Under the pieces are notes generated by a model. The model searched no databases, had not been told where the DNA came from, and saw only the letters and a program-made list of their open reading frames with translations. The position numbers were made by a program, and so were the translations under genes. 64,000 nucleotides of DNA, from positions 2,604,001 to 2,668,000 of the forward strand of contig JAJHTX010000003.1 in NCBI GenBank assembly GCA_032164295.1. The letters run 5' to 3'. Origin of the DNA: Inonotus obliquus (lineage: Eukaryota; Basidiomycota; Agaricomycetes; Hymenochaetales; Hymenochaetaceae). Positions 38,201 through 48,744 of this stretch are shown here, in pieces. Position 1 is the first letter of the stretch; each line of letters starts with the position of its first letter.

Positions 38201-39838
38201 GACATTGTACTTTGCACTCTACATTCAGGGCGAGTGTCGTGGACTGGTATTGAAAGTGCACGTGTTGCGGGACTCGATCTATCAATTAAGCTTGCTCTGC
38301 ATCGTGATGTAGGACGCTACGTCGGAGCGCCGAGCGCGTTTGGTGATGGAAGTGTGGCGGAAGGCGCATTGGACGTGGACGTTGGTCTTAAACGACTTAT
38401 CGATACTAAGAATTTTCCAGTGTCCTTGGAAAAAATTCATTCTGATATGACCGGATGGTTGACTTCCCCCAGCGCTTCGTGGGAAAGCGGCCACGATGGA
38501 AGCGGGATTGAGCCGATCAGTGCTGAATGGCTACCCGTACGTTCTTGGTCATTGTATAAAGTACGATTTTATACTGACATCCTTTGGTCTCTTCTCAGCG
38601 AGGCTCAACTCGCAAACTCGGTCTTCGTAGTCGCTCTCAGCGGTTACGCGAGTACACTGAACGACGGAGAGTTATCATGAAGGAAGTTCCTTCAGACAGC
38701 CTGCTTGCTTCTACAAAACTATATACGAGTGTGCTTGGAAAACGAACGATGAGCCTCCAGGAACTTTCAACCAATTCGTCCCACGAGAGGGAGAACGGAA
38801 CTAACGATGATATATATGCTGCGAGGACGATCGTGTTTTCGAAGCGGTGCGAATCAGAATTAGCCTAGTAAGTCTCCTTTGTCCCGACAGATTACATCGC
38901 AAACCATGATTTTGACTTATGCATTCGCCACTTTAAGTTTCAAGTATGACCAAGCTACCGTGCTGTCTGTCATATTTCCCCTGATTTCGCGTTCGCGGAT
39001 GCCTTCTGAGCGACCCCGGGGCCGACGAAAGCGGCGCAAGGTCACCAACCGTGATGATGATTTGCAAAGCGAAGCGGGTACGGAAGGTCGAAGATCACCT
39101 TCACCACTACGATCGGGTAGGGAAAACACAGACAAGGGCTTCATTCTCGAGAACAGCAATGTGTGCTACTTGTTCGCGTTGCGAGACTCGATGGACGGGA
39201 CGGACGATGATAAGGAAAACCACACGAGCACGGCCGACGGGCCTGCTGCAGTCACGAGAATGAGCAGAAGCTACGACGTCTACTCTGTGTCATTGCCGCC
39301 TCCCGGTGAATCACCAATTGATCAAAAACATCAACTAGTGGTAAATGGAGACACACCTCGAAACCATGATGCTACCGGTCCTATGACACCGAAGTCAGAG
39401 CACGATAGACCTACAGCTCCCCACGGCGCTGAGGAGTACAAGTATTTAGCGAGTAAGAGGGACAAAGGAGACGCCTCGATTATCGACGATATTACCACCA
39501 AAGGGACCAAAGAAGTTGTGTCTATGCCGACCCCGCCGCCCACTACTGAGACGGAGCATCCATCCCTATCGCTTTTGAATGGCAAGACCAAAGGCGAAGG
39601 CACGAAGTCACCACAACTCTTGTATCGTGGTCTTACTGCAAGGAATGTCTTATCCTATGACAGAGGTATTTCCGTCGTAGGTATAGAAAGCGCCAGCACG
39701 GAACGCATGGGTATGGAACGCCTCGCTCGTATCGATCGATGGCGCTTCGCTACTTCTCACGATCTCGCAGTATTGAAAACCTACAACGCGAAGGGGGAGG
39801 CGGGTGGTCATAATGACTTGGGCGTTGTAGTATCATGA
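35251..39838 (+). CDS. RXT3: Rxt3-domain protein of the Rpd3L histone deacetylase complex
   Basis: Four exons fit: 35251..36357, 36500..38536, 38599..38867 and 38938..39838 (about 1437 aa, far longer than yeast Rxt3). The N-terminal third is dominated by Arg/Glu dipeptide runs (35326-35480 and 36560-36660), His/Ser runs (36850-36930), Gln runs and Pro-rich sequence, all likely disordered. The Rxt3 domain lies in the second exon: LGTFVFPRTPFPYYFPAR, DGKPRIWGGAPLSAPNSW, FVTRSHPTIGRRIYTDDSD and IVLCTLHSGRVSWTG, then VDVGLKRLIDTKNFPVSLEK. A basic C-terminal patch (RPRGRRKRRKV) and a Ser/Pro/Glu-rich tail follow, ending WRFATSHDLAVLKTYNAKG. The exon 3/4 joint (TA + T) restores LAYFKYDQATVLS. Confidence 0.88.
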
Positions 39839-40237
39839 ATCATGATAAAGCTTCATTCGATTGTATAATAATTCATTCAACCTTTTTTCTTCACATGGCT
39901 GATTTTTGAACGTTCATTCTGGTTGCTCATGTATCAATTTTAATCAGCTTATTCTTCTGACTCCTATGCGATGGAGGATGTTTTGTTGGTTTGTTAACCA
40001 ACTTTCGCGACATTTTCCGCTTTGTAGCAATATGCTTACGCTTAGAATTGATGAGTGATGGGGAAACGATTCGTGTTTACTGCACCGCAGACTTGGAAGG
40101 TACCAGGAAGAAAGAACCTCTTTTTTTTCAAATTTCTGGAGAAGAGAACCCAGAACTCAGTGAACCTCTATCAGGTCCCTACCAGTATGAGATGGTGACG
40201 TAAACAATCAAGAGAAAGTCTGATGACGTGTACTCTA
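39839..40237. other. Boundary between housekeeping and duplicated block
   Basis: About 400 bp downstream of RXT3. AT-rich, with a short open frame at 39991-40203 lacking any motif. The duplicated F-box sequence begins at about 40238. Confidence 0.4.
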
Positions 40238-41060
40238 TCTCGATCTAGCAAAGCAGTGAACCTCCGCCAGGCAAGTGATTATTTCTTTGATACTAGACGT
40301 GCAAAGCGTTTTTCTTGGACGGCAATATCTAATGACAAGCAGCTAAGGAAGTTCTCTCCCTATCCCATCTAACCTGTGCGATGTGGAAGATGCAGAGGCA
40401 AGAGATATCGAGTGATGGGTCAAGCATGCCATCGTGCCCAATAACGCTTACAATACACCAGACAGATATGACGCTCAATTATAATATACCGGACAGATAG
40501 AAATCCGGCAAGGCCTTCGCGTCTCATGGCTAAAGCTCATTCTGGGACGCTGGTGCCTCGTCACATCATCGAATGATAAAGAGAGTGAGCTGTCTGTCTG
40601 GGATACGTTGTCTGGAGGTGGACCAAGAGACGTTGGGAGGATTTATCCGGAGGCACCTATCATCGACGGGATGGTCGACGTTTGGGTCGGTGAAGTTTAT
40701 TGTGCGATCGGTAGGGATAGAGTGAACTACGCCCCTTCCAGTGTATAGACGGTGTCTAATCTGCTCTTTCCACAGCAAACCATACACACTTGTGCTTGGC
40801 CTATTCCGTTCGCCCGATGGCGTGGTTCTACGGCAGCTATCGTGGTTGTCTGGCGCATCATCCATCCGGTTTTTCCGTGGTGAACTCATCGGATTTGCCG
40901 TTCGAGACGGTGACGACGCGTATCCGTACCTGTGGCACTGGAGAACAAGAAACACGTATCGCCTGTATAAGTTGACAGAACTCAGAATACATCGGCTTCC
41001 CAATTTTTCGTAGGTCCCAGGCAATTCTCTTCCCTACTCTTGTCTGACTTTGTCCACTCA
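40238..41060 (+). pseudogene. F-box gene fragment C
   Basis: Plus-strand relic of the F-box/propeller family found complete at 43218-45643 and 48745-51186 on the other strand. It retains the end of exon 1 (LAKAVNLRQ), a shortened intron, and much of exon 2 (IEIRQGLRVSWLKL, ESELSVWDTLSGGGPRDVGR). The segment around YPYLWHWRT survives near 40921-40941. Lesions: TGA replaces the Ser codon before WVKHA at 40411-40413, a further stop near 40481, a rearranged start, and loss of the 3' third. Not translatable as a whole. Confidence 0.75.
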
Positions 41061-41360
41061 AGCTAATCGCGTAAATCAATAACTGCGTGTCACGAACACA
41101 TATTCTCCGTTCATCGGAACGCTATTCATGGATGGTTTCTCGATTCCAAGCATATCAGGTAGTGCTTTCTGCATCCGCCTAAAACATGACTCGTCGCGCC
41201 ACTTCAAAGAGCCCAGGTTTTTGCGACGAATATATTACGAACGATTTCGTTGACAGTTCATGTAGTCTGTCAAGAGACAGTGGTCACCCATAATCCACCT
41301 GCTTACATAACGCGAAGCGCATCACGTCGGGACGGCGAGACATGCATAACGTTATCCATC

Positions 41361-42345
41361 ATGCCACCTCTATCTACGTTCCCACTCCCTCTTCCGCAAG
41401 ATGCACCGCCCGCTGGATATGATTGGGAAGAGCGCAGCGTGTCGGCTCTGTCAACGCCCGCTGCATTTAGCAACGGAATAGATCAACGAGACACATTCCT
41501 TGGAAGACGTCGCTGTGTCATCTGTGGGGCGAGCATTAGCCATCTTCTCGAACATTACTACATCATCGCCAAAACAGAGCCAGAAGTTGTAAGTCGAAAA
41601 TGTGTTTGACTCTTCAAGCGCGATGCTGATGTGGATACAGTGGAAGGACCTTAAGGATAGGAATTGGATCCCTCAATGGGCCAAGAATCACTCCAAACAT
41701 GACCCACGGAATGGACTACTCATGTGTAGTAATCACCGCCTTCTCTTCGAGAACTATGCTCTTTTGATACGTTTCCTCCCCGATGTGAGTTCGGTTCGTT
41801 TCCATTTTGGGTCACGTATTCACCAGAAACAGATTCGCAAGTTCGTGCTCATCAACTACGTTGATCATCCTGAACTTCGGCAATTCCATGGCAAAGCTAT
41901 TGGCCTTGATGTCGACGATCATTATGCGCCTTTCCCTTCCCTATTTATCATCCATGAGATGCGTGTCCGTGGTTTTAACCCCTTCCAGCCCATCGCTCCA
42001 TACATACCTGACAGCATCCTTTGGCAAGACTGGATCTTGACCGATGGCGTGGTCAACCAAGTGTCGGGCTATTTCAAGCGTGACGAACCCCCACGCAACA
42101 TGAATGAGAGAGAAAACGTATCTCGTCATTCAATGCCACAGTTTCAGCCTACGACGAGCGGGGGTGGTGCGCCGTCTGGGGCACGCTCGCTCGCTCTGAA
42201 TGAAGACGTGATATCTGAAATCCTTGCGGCGACGCATTCCATGCCTTCATGGAGAGCTTGCGTGATGGAGGGTACGAGCTGGGACGGTACAGCAGACGAA
42301 AATATCGAAAAATATGTCACCTCCGTTGGTGTACAAGATTCCTAA
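41361..42345 (+). CDS. HNH-nuclease-like protein, intact copy
   Basis: Two exons, 41361..41588 and 41641..42345, give about 310 aa. Visible features: RCVICGAS, a His/Tyr-containing LLEHYYIIAKTEPE, DLKDRNWIPQWAK, HDPRNGLLMCSNHRLLFE and FHGKAIGLDVDDHYAPFPS, then HEMRVRGFNPFQPI. The paired CxxC, the LEH segment and the LCxNH-like motif resemble the HNH-endonuclease-type fold in large, uncharacterised gene families of mushroom-forming fungi. Where relatives usually show a second His after LEH, this copy has Tyr-Tyr, so catalysis is uncertain. Ends VTSVGVQDS. It is the only undamaged member of the cassette genes here. Function unknown. Confidence 0.75.
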
Positions 42346-43217
42346 CATCTTGTCGTCTCCCCCACCACCCCTTGCTGTATCTAGCCTAGTCGAAGGGTCT
42401 GGTTGGAATTTACACACATAGCCTTCACCTTGAAGCGAAGTACTGCGAGGCTGGGTCGATGAAAATGATAATTCGACCTCTGGATTTCCATGCTGAGAAC
42501 CCGTGGTTAGGAAGGGATACGACGCAGCAAAAAGCATACACGAAGGAGGTCCACCTTACTAGTCCATCAGGTGTTTATGTAGTACCCGACTGGCTATTTG
42601 TAATTAGCAACAAGATGATACGGCAGTGGAGATTTCTATACAGAGAGGGAAAAAGTGTTTCTGTAATGATTGCGTTATACTCTGCATCATAGTCCGTTGC
42701 ATCATCTGATGGTCTGTCTGCAAAAACCATTCCCGCGCAGCTTCAAGTTTCGTTGTAATGTAATTGTTAATCTGCATAGAAATGAAGGCATTATGTGACA
42801 CTGTGAAGAATAATACTTCCCACATCGTCGGTAGTCCAGTTCCAGCAGGTGGGAACACCACCATCCAAATTGTCGATAGAAATTGCTTCCGTCATGGCAC
42901 GAATTGCATCTTTGTGTAGACAAGATTCTCGGAAATTATTCAGATGAGGGTAAGGGAAAGAAAGCGGTGAGTCACTACCTTTAGGTGTGCGTACAGGAAT
43001 GAGAACTGTTTGCCGCTCATGAATTGGAATTAGTTCAATTTGAGTGGAAGACATATCTATTCTGTAGAAGGAAAGCCAGACGAAACCGAAACGTAACGGG
43101 CTATTCATCAAAATTCCCTGACATTCCGTCCTACGTGGAACAATTATCGAATGCGACAGAACGATAGCGCATCCTGCATTGGAAAGCTCGTCCTGTCTAT
43201 CCTACACATTTTGTGTC
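42346..43217. other. Spacer between HNH and F-box genes, copy 1
   Basis: Bases 42346-42435 are still similar to 47250-47335 after the second HNH copy; beyond that the two spacers differ. No other supported gene apart from the doubtful small frame at 42791-43054. Confidence 0.4.
42791..43054 (-). CDS. Possible small hypothetical protein
   Basis: Two exons (complement of 42979..43054 and 42791..42927) joined by a 51-nt GT-AG intron give about 70 aa, starting MSSTQIELIPIHERQ and ending DDVGSIILHSVT. No domain recognised and no counterpart seen in the second cassette copy. It could equally be chance open sequence downstream of the F-box gene. Confidence 0.25.
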   Translation of the reverse strand: MSSTQIELIPIHERQTVLIPVRTPKGSDSPLSFPYPHLNNFRESCLHKDAIRAMTEAISIDNLDGGVPTCWNWTTDDVGSIILHSVT

Positions 43218-45643
43218 TATTCCTCGAGATACTCGTAACATCTGGAATGTAGAATAATCAAAGGAGACCAGTTAGCAGGAGCAAGGAAATCATGACCCGG
43301 GCTTTATGACTTACCGCTGATCGATTGCGTTAAAATAAAACCTCTCCCACTCCTCGTCGGACCAGGCTGCTATAACCTTTTCGTCAATCTGCATTTGCAA
43401 GTCTCTTTCGCAGTACTCGCGAACAAGCTGGACGACGCAAGCCAATTCATATTGCTCCACTAATCTATAAGAAAGATCCCAATCGCAGAGGTTCGTCTGA
43501 ATACCGAGATTGAAGATTAGATTGATAATTAGAGCAGGATCATTCAGATACTGGTCGTATGTAATGGGGAGGACGCCAAGAATCCCAGCCGGGTTCATCT
43601 CGAATTCTTCTTCACCTTCAGTATCTTCAAGTTCCCTCCGAGTCCAGGAGTAAATCAAACGCTGACCAATCCGAAAAACTACTCGATAGTGGTTGTTGAC
43701 GTTATAAAGAACGGGGATAATTTCACCATATGTCTGAAGTCGTATCCGTATTGCAGATGGTGGTGCCCCGAGCATGACATTCGTATCCGATAGTCCCCAG
43801 AATGGAATTGGGACGATTTAAGCCCAGGCCATCTCAAATTCTTGCCAGTTGTTCGACCACCCGGAAAACGAGCGGGTTGGAATTCTGTCATCCCGCCAAC
43901 GGGATACAACCCGGTGCATGTACTCGGGAGGAATGCCACCTTCCAGTTTATACATTCCGCGAATAGTATAATAGAGCGGTAGGTCAAGCGAGACCGGTGT
44001 CTGGAGTAATAATGACGCGTGAGATAAACTGCCCATCCCGATTGCCATGATCACTCACGCTGTGTATCTTAATAGGGAAAGACTCGACGAATCGAGCGGT
44101 AGTGAGGTCGCGTTGCACACTTCTTTGCGCCAAAACCTTCTCTGACAAGAACGAGGCGAGCCTCACGTCACCCGAGGCACTACACATGAGGAGGAGACCA
44201 TTGGCGTCGTCAAAATCGAGGAAGGAAGGTAGATGAAGCAACGGAAGGCCCTCTCTGGAAAGTTGCACGTAGTCGCGCTCCGAGTACAGTGCGCCCAGAG
44301 ACAGTGGAGTTCCTACACCTACGATACGTTACGCATGTGGATCCTACAATGTTCCTCCCGGACGACCCCAATTTGTATTGATACAGGCGCCTCCTTCCCA
44401 TGTTTCGTGGATTCTTGAGGGCAACCTCTTCACAACGAAAGGATCCTTCTTATTAGTTCTCGAGATAACTAGACGTCGCAGCCGTGACGACTCGTCCTGA
44501 AAGACTACGTCCATCCGCATCCCCTGCCCCGTGGGACCTAACTTCGTAAAATCATCGGTGAAAAATTCGCCGCAAGTTACCGGTCCTTCAATGCGGCACG
44601 TGGAGACGTGCTTTGGGGGTAACCAGAAATCACCATGGAATGTACCCGACGTCGAAAAAATATCGATAGCGCTCCGATGAAGTGATAGTATATAGCCGTC
44701 GTATATGGTTAGTGCTTTGCATGATTCCTGAATGGACACAGTCAAACAAGATTGGGAGGGAAAGCCGTAGGACCTACGAGAGGTTGAGGAGACGACATAT
44801 TCTGAGTTATGTCATGGGAATAACATAGACGATGTGTATTTCCGGTTCTCCAGTGCCACAGGTACGGATACGCGTCGTCACCGTCTCGAACTGCAAATCC
44901 AACGAGATCACCACGGAAAAACAGTATGGAGGATGCACCAGATAGCCACGATAACTGCCGTAGAATCACGCCATCGGCCGAACGGAATAGGCCAAGCACA
45001 AGTATATAAGGTTGGCTGTGGTAAGAGAAGATTAGACTCCGTCTACACACTGGAAGGGGCGTAGCTCACTTTGTCCCTACCGTGATCGCACAACGGACTT
45101 CACCGGCGCAGATGTCGACCATCCCGTCAATAATAGGTGCCTCCAGATAAATCCTCCCGACGTCTCTTGGTCCACCTCCAGGAAACGTATCCCAAACAGA
45201 CAGCTCGCTCTCTTTATCATTCGATGCTGCGACGAGGCACCAGCGTCCCAGTACGAGCTTTAGCCATGAGACGCGAAGGCCTTGACGGATTTCAATCTTG
45301 CTGGTTTGAAGCTTCCTACCTGGAGTATTGTAGGCGTCGTTGAGTATGATGGCATGCTTGACCCATGATTCGATATCTCGTGCCTCAATATCTTCCACAT
45401 CGCACAGGTTAGATGGAATAGGGAGACAGCATTCCTTCACTCTATCTAGAAAGTGAATCCATAGCTGTCTGTCATTAGATATCGCCGTCGAGAGCGCTTT
45501 GCACGTCTAACATCGAAGAATGAGGGAAATCAACATATAAAATTACTAAAGTAGCTTACCTGGCGAAGTTTCACTACGCTTGCTAGATCGAGGTTTGACC
45601 AGATCATAGAATACACATCGTTAGGGAGAGCGAGAAACTTCAT
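43218..45643 (-). pseudogene. F-box/propeller-like gene A, frameshifted
   Basis: Exon 1 (45560..45643) encodes MKFLALPNDVYSMIWSNLDL and ASVVKLRQ, an F-box-type motif that would recruit Skp1. Exon 2 continues TCKALSTAISNDRQLW. Later exons hold WD/Kelch-like strands (LRVSWLKLVLGRWCLVAAS, YPYLWHWRTGNT, FLDFDDANGLLLMCS) and a C-terminal helical part ending YEYLEE. Compared with copy B, A lacks 1 nt near 44428 and 2 nt near 44312. The first loss shifts the frame and leads to TAG about 31 codons later, so the full protein is not made unless an unseen splice repairs it. Either a recent pseudogene or a truncated F-box protein. Confidence 0.7.
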
Positions 45644-45934
45644 GCTGGGTGAAAACAAGAGTACGACAATCACGAATGTTACTTTCGAAAGCTGCAGGAG
45701 CGCGCACGTCTAAATGAACGAGATACACGAGATAGTAGTAGGCAGGTGGTTAACATCATTGTCTCTTTGCAAGTGAATACGACTTTCTGTCCTTTGTGTC
45801 TCAGAACAGGAAGGCAAAGGATAAACCGCTTACGTCATGCGGTAAGTATATTACATAACAAAGCATATGATATTTCACAGTACGTGGTGATCTCATTGGA
45901 TTTGCAAGCAAAACTCAGAACACGTTGTCTCCCC

Positions 45935-46030
45935 CCGAACCTATCGTAGGCCCTTCGTGGTTTTCCTCCCAATCCTCTTTGACTTCGTCCTCTCAGGAAT
46001 CGTGCAAAAAGCACTTAGCAACCATATGCA
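45935..46030 (+). pseudogene. F-box gene fragment D
   Basis: About 95 bp similar to the exon region encoding SCKALTI of the F-box genes, in plus orientation, cut at nearly the same point as fragment C. Confidence 0.55.
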
Positions 46031-46231
46031 CCAGATACTTCATCGGAGCGCTAGTAGTATTCATGTTTCTTCGACGTCGAGCATATTAGAAAGTGATTGG
46101 TTTCTGCATTCGCCCGAAGCACGTCTCCTCGCCCCACTTCAAAGAGCCAGGCTTTTGTGGCGAATTTATTACTGATGGTTCTATGGAGTTGAATTCCACG
46201 GGACATGAAGTAGTAATTCATGTAGTCTATT

Positions 46232-47247
46232 AAGACAGCGTTGAGTTTGAACGCAGCGTGTCGGCTCTGTCGACGCCCACTTCATTCAGCAACGGAATAG
46301 ATCAACGAGACACATTCCTTGGACGACTTCGCTGTGTCATCTGTGGGGCGAGCAACAGACATCTTCTCGAGCATTGCTACATCATCGCCAAATCAGAGCC
46401 AGGAGTTGTAAGTCGAGAATGTGTTTGACTCTTCAAACGCGATGCTGATGTGGATACAGCGGGAGGACCTCAAGGATCGGAATTGAATCCCTCAATGGGC
46501 CAAGACTCACTCTGGAGTCCGAACACGACGCACAGAATGGACTACTCATGTGTAGTAATCATCGCATCCTCTTCGAGAAGTTTGATTTTTCTATACGTTC
46601 CCTCCCCGATGTGAGCTTGGTTCGTTTCTACTTTGGGTCACGTATTCACTGGAGACAGATTCGCAAGTTCGTGCTCATCAACTGCTCTGATCATCGTAGA
46701 CTTCGGCAATTCCACGACAAAGCTTTTGGCCTTGATGATAGCGGTCATCATGCGCCTTTCCCTCCCCTGTTCATCACCCATGAGATGCGCGTCCGTGGTT
46801 TCGGCCCTATCCAGCCCATCGCTCCACACCTGACAGCATCCCTACGAAAGGATGATAGAGGAAATATAGACGAATAGGGTCGAAGCTAGGCACTGGCCTG
46901 CGATGCGACCATCAATGGTGTATATCTTGACCATATATATATATATAAGTGGCGTGGTCAACCAAGTGTCGGCTATTTCAAGCGTGACGGACCCCCACGC
47001 AACGTGAATGAAAGAGAAAACGTATCTCGTCATTCAATGCCACAGTTTCAGCCTACGACGACGAGCGGAGGGGCGTCGTCTGGGAGACGCACGCTTGCTC
47101 TGAATGAAGGCGTGATCTCTGAGATCCTTGCAGCGACGCGTTCCGCGCCTTCATGGAGCTTGCGTGGTGGAGGGTATGAGCTGGTACGGTACAGCAGACG
47201 AGAATATCGAAAAATACGTCACCTCTGTTGGTGTACACGATTCCTGA
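46232..47247 (+). pseudogene. HNH-nuclease-like pseudogene
   Basis: Diverged copy of the gene at 41361-42345. It keeps RCVICGAS, LLEHCYIIAK, LLMCSNHRILFE and the GLDDSGHHAPFPP region as well as the 3' end VTSVGVHDS. Lesions: no equivalent of the start codon and first codons; TGG to TGA at 46484-46486 (in NWIPQWAK); small indels near 46505-46530; and an insertion of roughly 100 nt at about 46850-46955 that contains a TA-dinucleotide run. Here LEH is followed by Cys-Tyr rather than Tyr-Tyr. Confidence 0.8.
46932..46947. repeat. (AT)n microsatellite
   Basis: Run of alternating A and T within the insertion that disrupts the HNH pseudogene. Confidence 0.8.
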
Positions 47248-48744
47248 CATCTTGTCATCTCCCCTACCACCCCTTGCTGTATCTTGCCTAGTCGAAGGAT
47301 CTGGTTGGAATTTACACACAAGGGCTTCACCTTGACGTCGGGATCACATTCGTCAAAACGATGCGATGACTCGGGAGATTCACTGGTAGTGGGACAATGT
47401 CTTCTGTACTGCGGCAGTCAAAGGTCCGGGATGGTTTTCAAAGTTCCCTGGATGTTGCGCCGGAGAGCAAGCCTTACGACTAGCTCTCGGTTCGTTTCTG
47501 CATGCAACTCACCATGCCAACTTCGTTCGCTGTCCGGTCTTCTAAATAGTTTCAATCATGCTTTTTTATCGTGCCTGCATGTGCGATCGCCAGGCTGCGA
47601 TATTCTAGGCACTATATACATGATCCTTGAGCCGTCCTACTGCATCTGGTGAAAATAAATTGGATCAATACTCAGCTCTGAAGCAGTGAAGGTTGCAGAT
47701 TGATGACCTGGTGGCTTTCAGATTACGACTCTATCATGCCAGGCTCATGATATTTACAGAATAGTCGGTGAGTCAAAGATTCCTAGTTTAACTACCTGAC
47801 GCTACTCTAAATAGGTTCCACTGTAGCCACCGAACCGTATCATTTCCGGCGGATGCAGCACTATCGCGCTGCGCCATACAAGATGATGGAAGCCCGTAAC
47901 AACTGGAGACAATATATCAAAAATGCCATGCCCTAATAACATCGAGCAAAAGATAGATAAGTGGCAATCACTACTAGTGATATGGAAGGTAATACTATAG
48001 ACCGTGTGTATACGGCGTACAAAGGCGTACATAATACGTTCGAAATTCAGCGAAATCATGACCCAGCTCGGACGTCGATGACTAAAACCCATAATAAATT
48101 GCAGAAGTTAGAACTTCTCTCATTCACAATCGGATCATCGTTGAACGACGCAAGCCAGCCCATACTACTCCGCTGGTTTGAACGGACACTCCCATGAAGA
48201 GGTCCCATAGAATGACGTCTGGAAGGTTTGATTCAGTCAACGAGAGAATACCTATTATTGAAGTCAGAATACAGTATGCAAAACATCTCGGTCTCATTAC
48301 TTTCAGGTCGTCCACTTTATCTATACTAGTACATTATGATAGAGCACATGTTTGAGAGAAACGAGGATAACATTACAAGATTAGATTCCCCGACCCCGGC
48401 CTCTTGCATATCCCTGAATGCAGCTAATTCAACCTCCATTCGAGCACAGGGTTATTTTGTGTCCCACAGAAGAGCATACACTGTATGCTGAGGATTATCA
48501 AGTGCAAAACTTGCCAACCAACGTGCCCGAGGCGGACATAAAATGGGCTCTTCTGATACAGCACCAGGATCTGCTGAGAAAGGTGGAACAGAAGGATCCA
48601 CTTTATTTCTGCCTCGAGCACGTTGATTAGTTAGTTCCGCACTGTATCCTCATCTTATTCAACATCCATTAGAGCATATGTCAAACAGATCTACAAGCCG
48701 ATGAGCAGGTAAGTCATGCTCGTTCATGTCTTACACATTTTTGT
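47248..48744. other. Spacer between HNH relic and F-box gene B
   Basis: About 1.5 kb. Bases 47250-47335 match the copy 1 spacer. The rest has no recognisable gene. An imperfect inverted repeat with 35-nt arms lies at 48519-48625. Confidence 0.45.
48519..48625. repeat. Imperfect inverted repeat, 35-nt arms
   Basis: Left arm 48519-48553 and right arm 48591-48625, both reading caacgtgcNcgaggc inward, match at about 28 of 35 positions around a 37-nt centre. A transcript could fold into a hairpin. Origin unknown. Confidence 0.7.

Larger units (their letters stand above)
40238..45730. repeat. Duplicated cassette, copy 1
   Basis: Contains, in order, an F-box gene fragment (+), a complete HNH-type gene (+) and a complete but frameshifted F-box gene (-). 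The same order and junctions recur at 45935-51260. The first and third elements are inverted copies of one another around the HNH gene. Confidence 0.75.
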
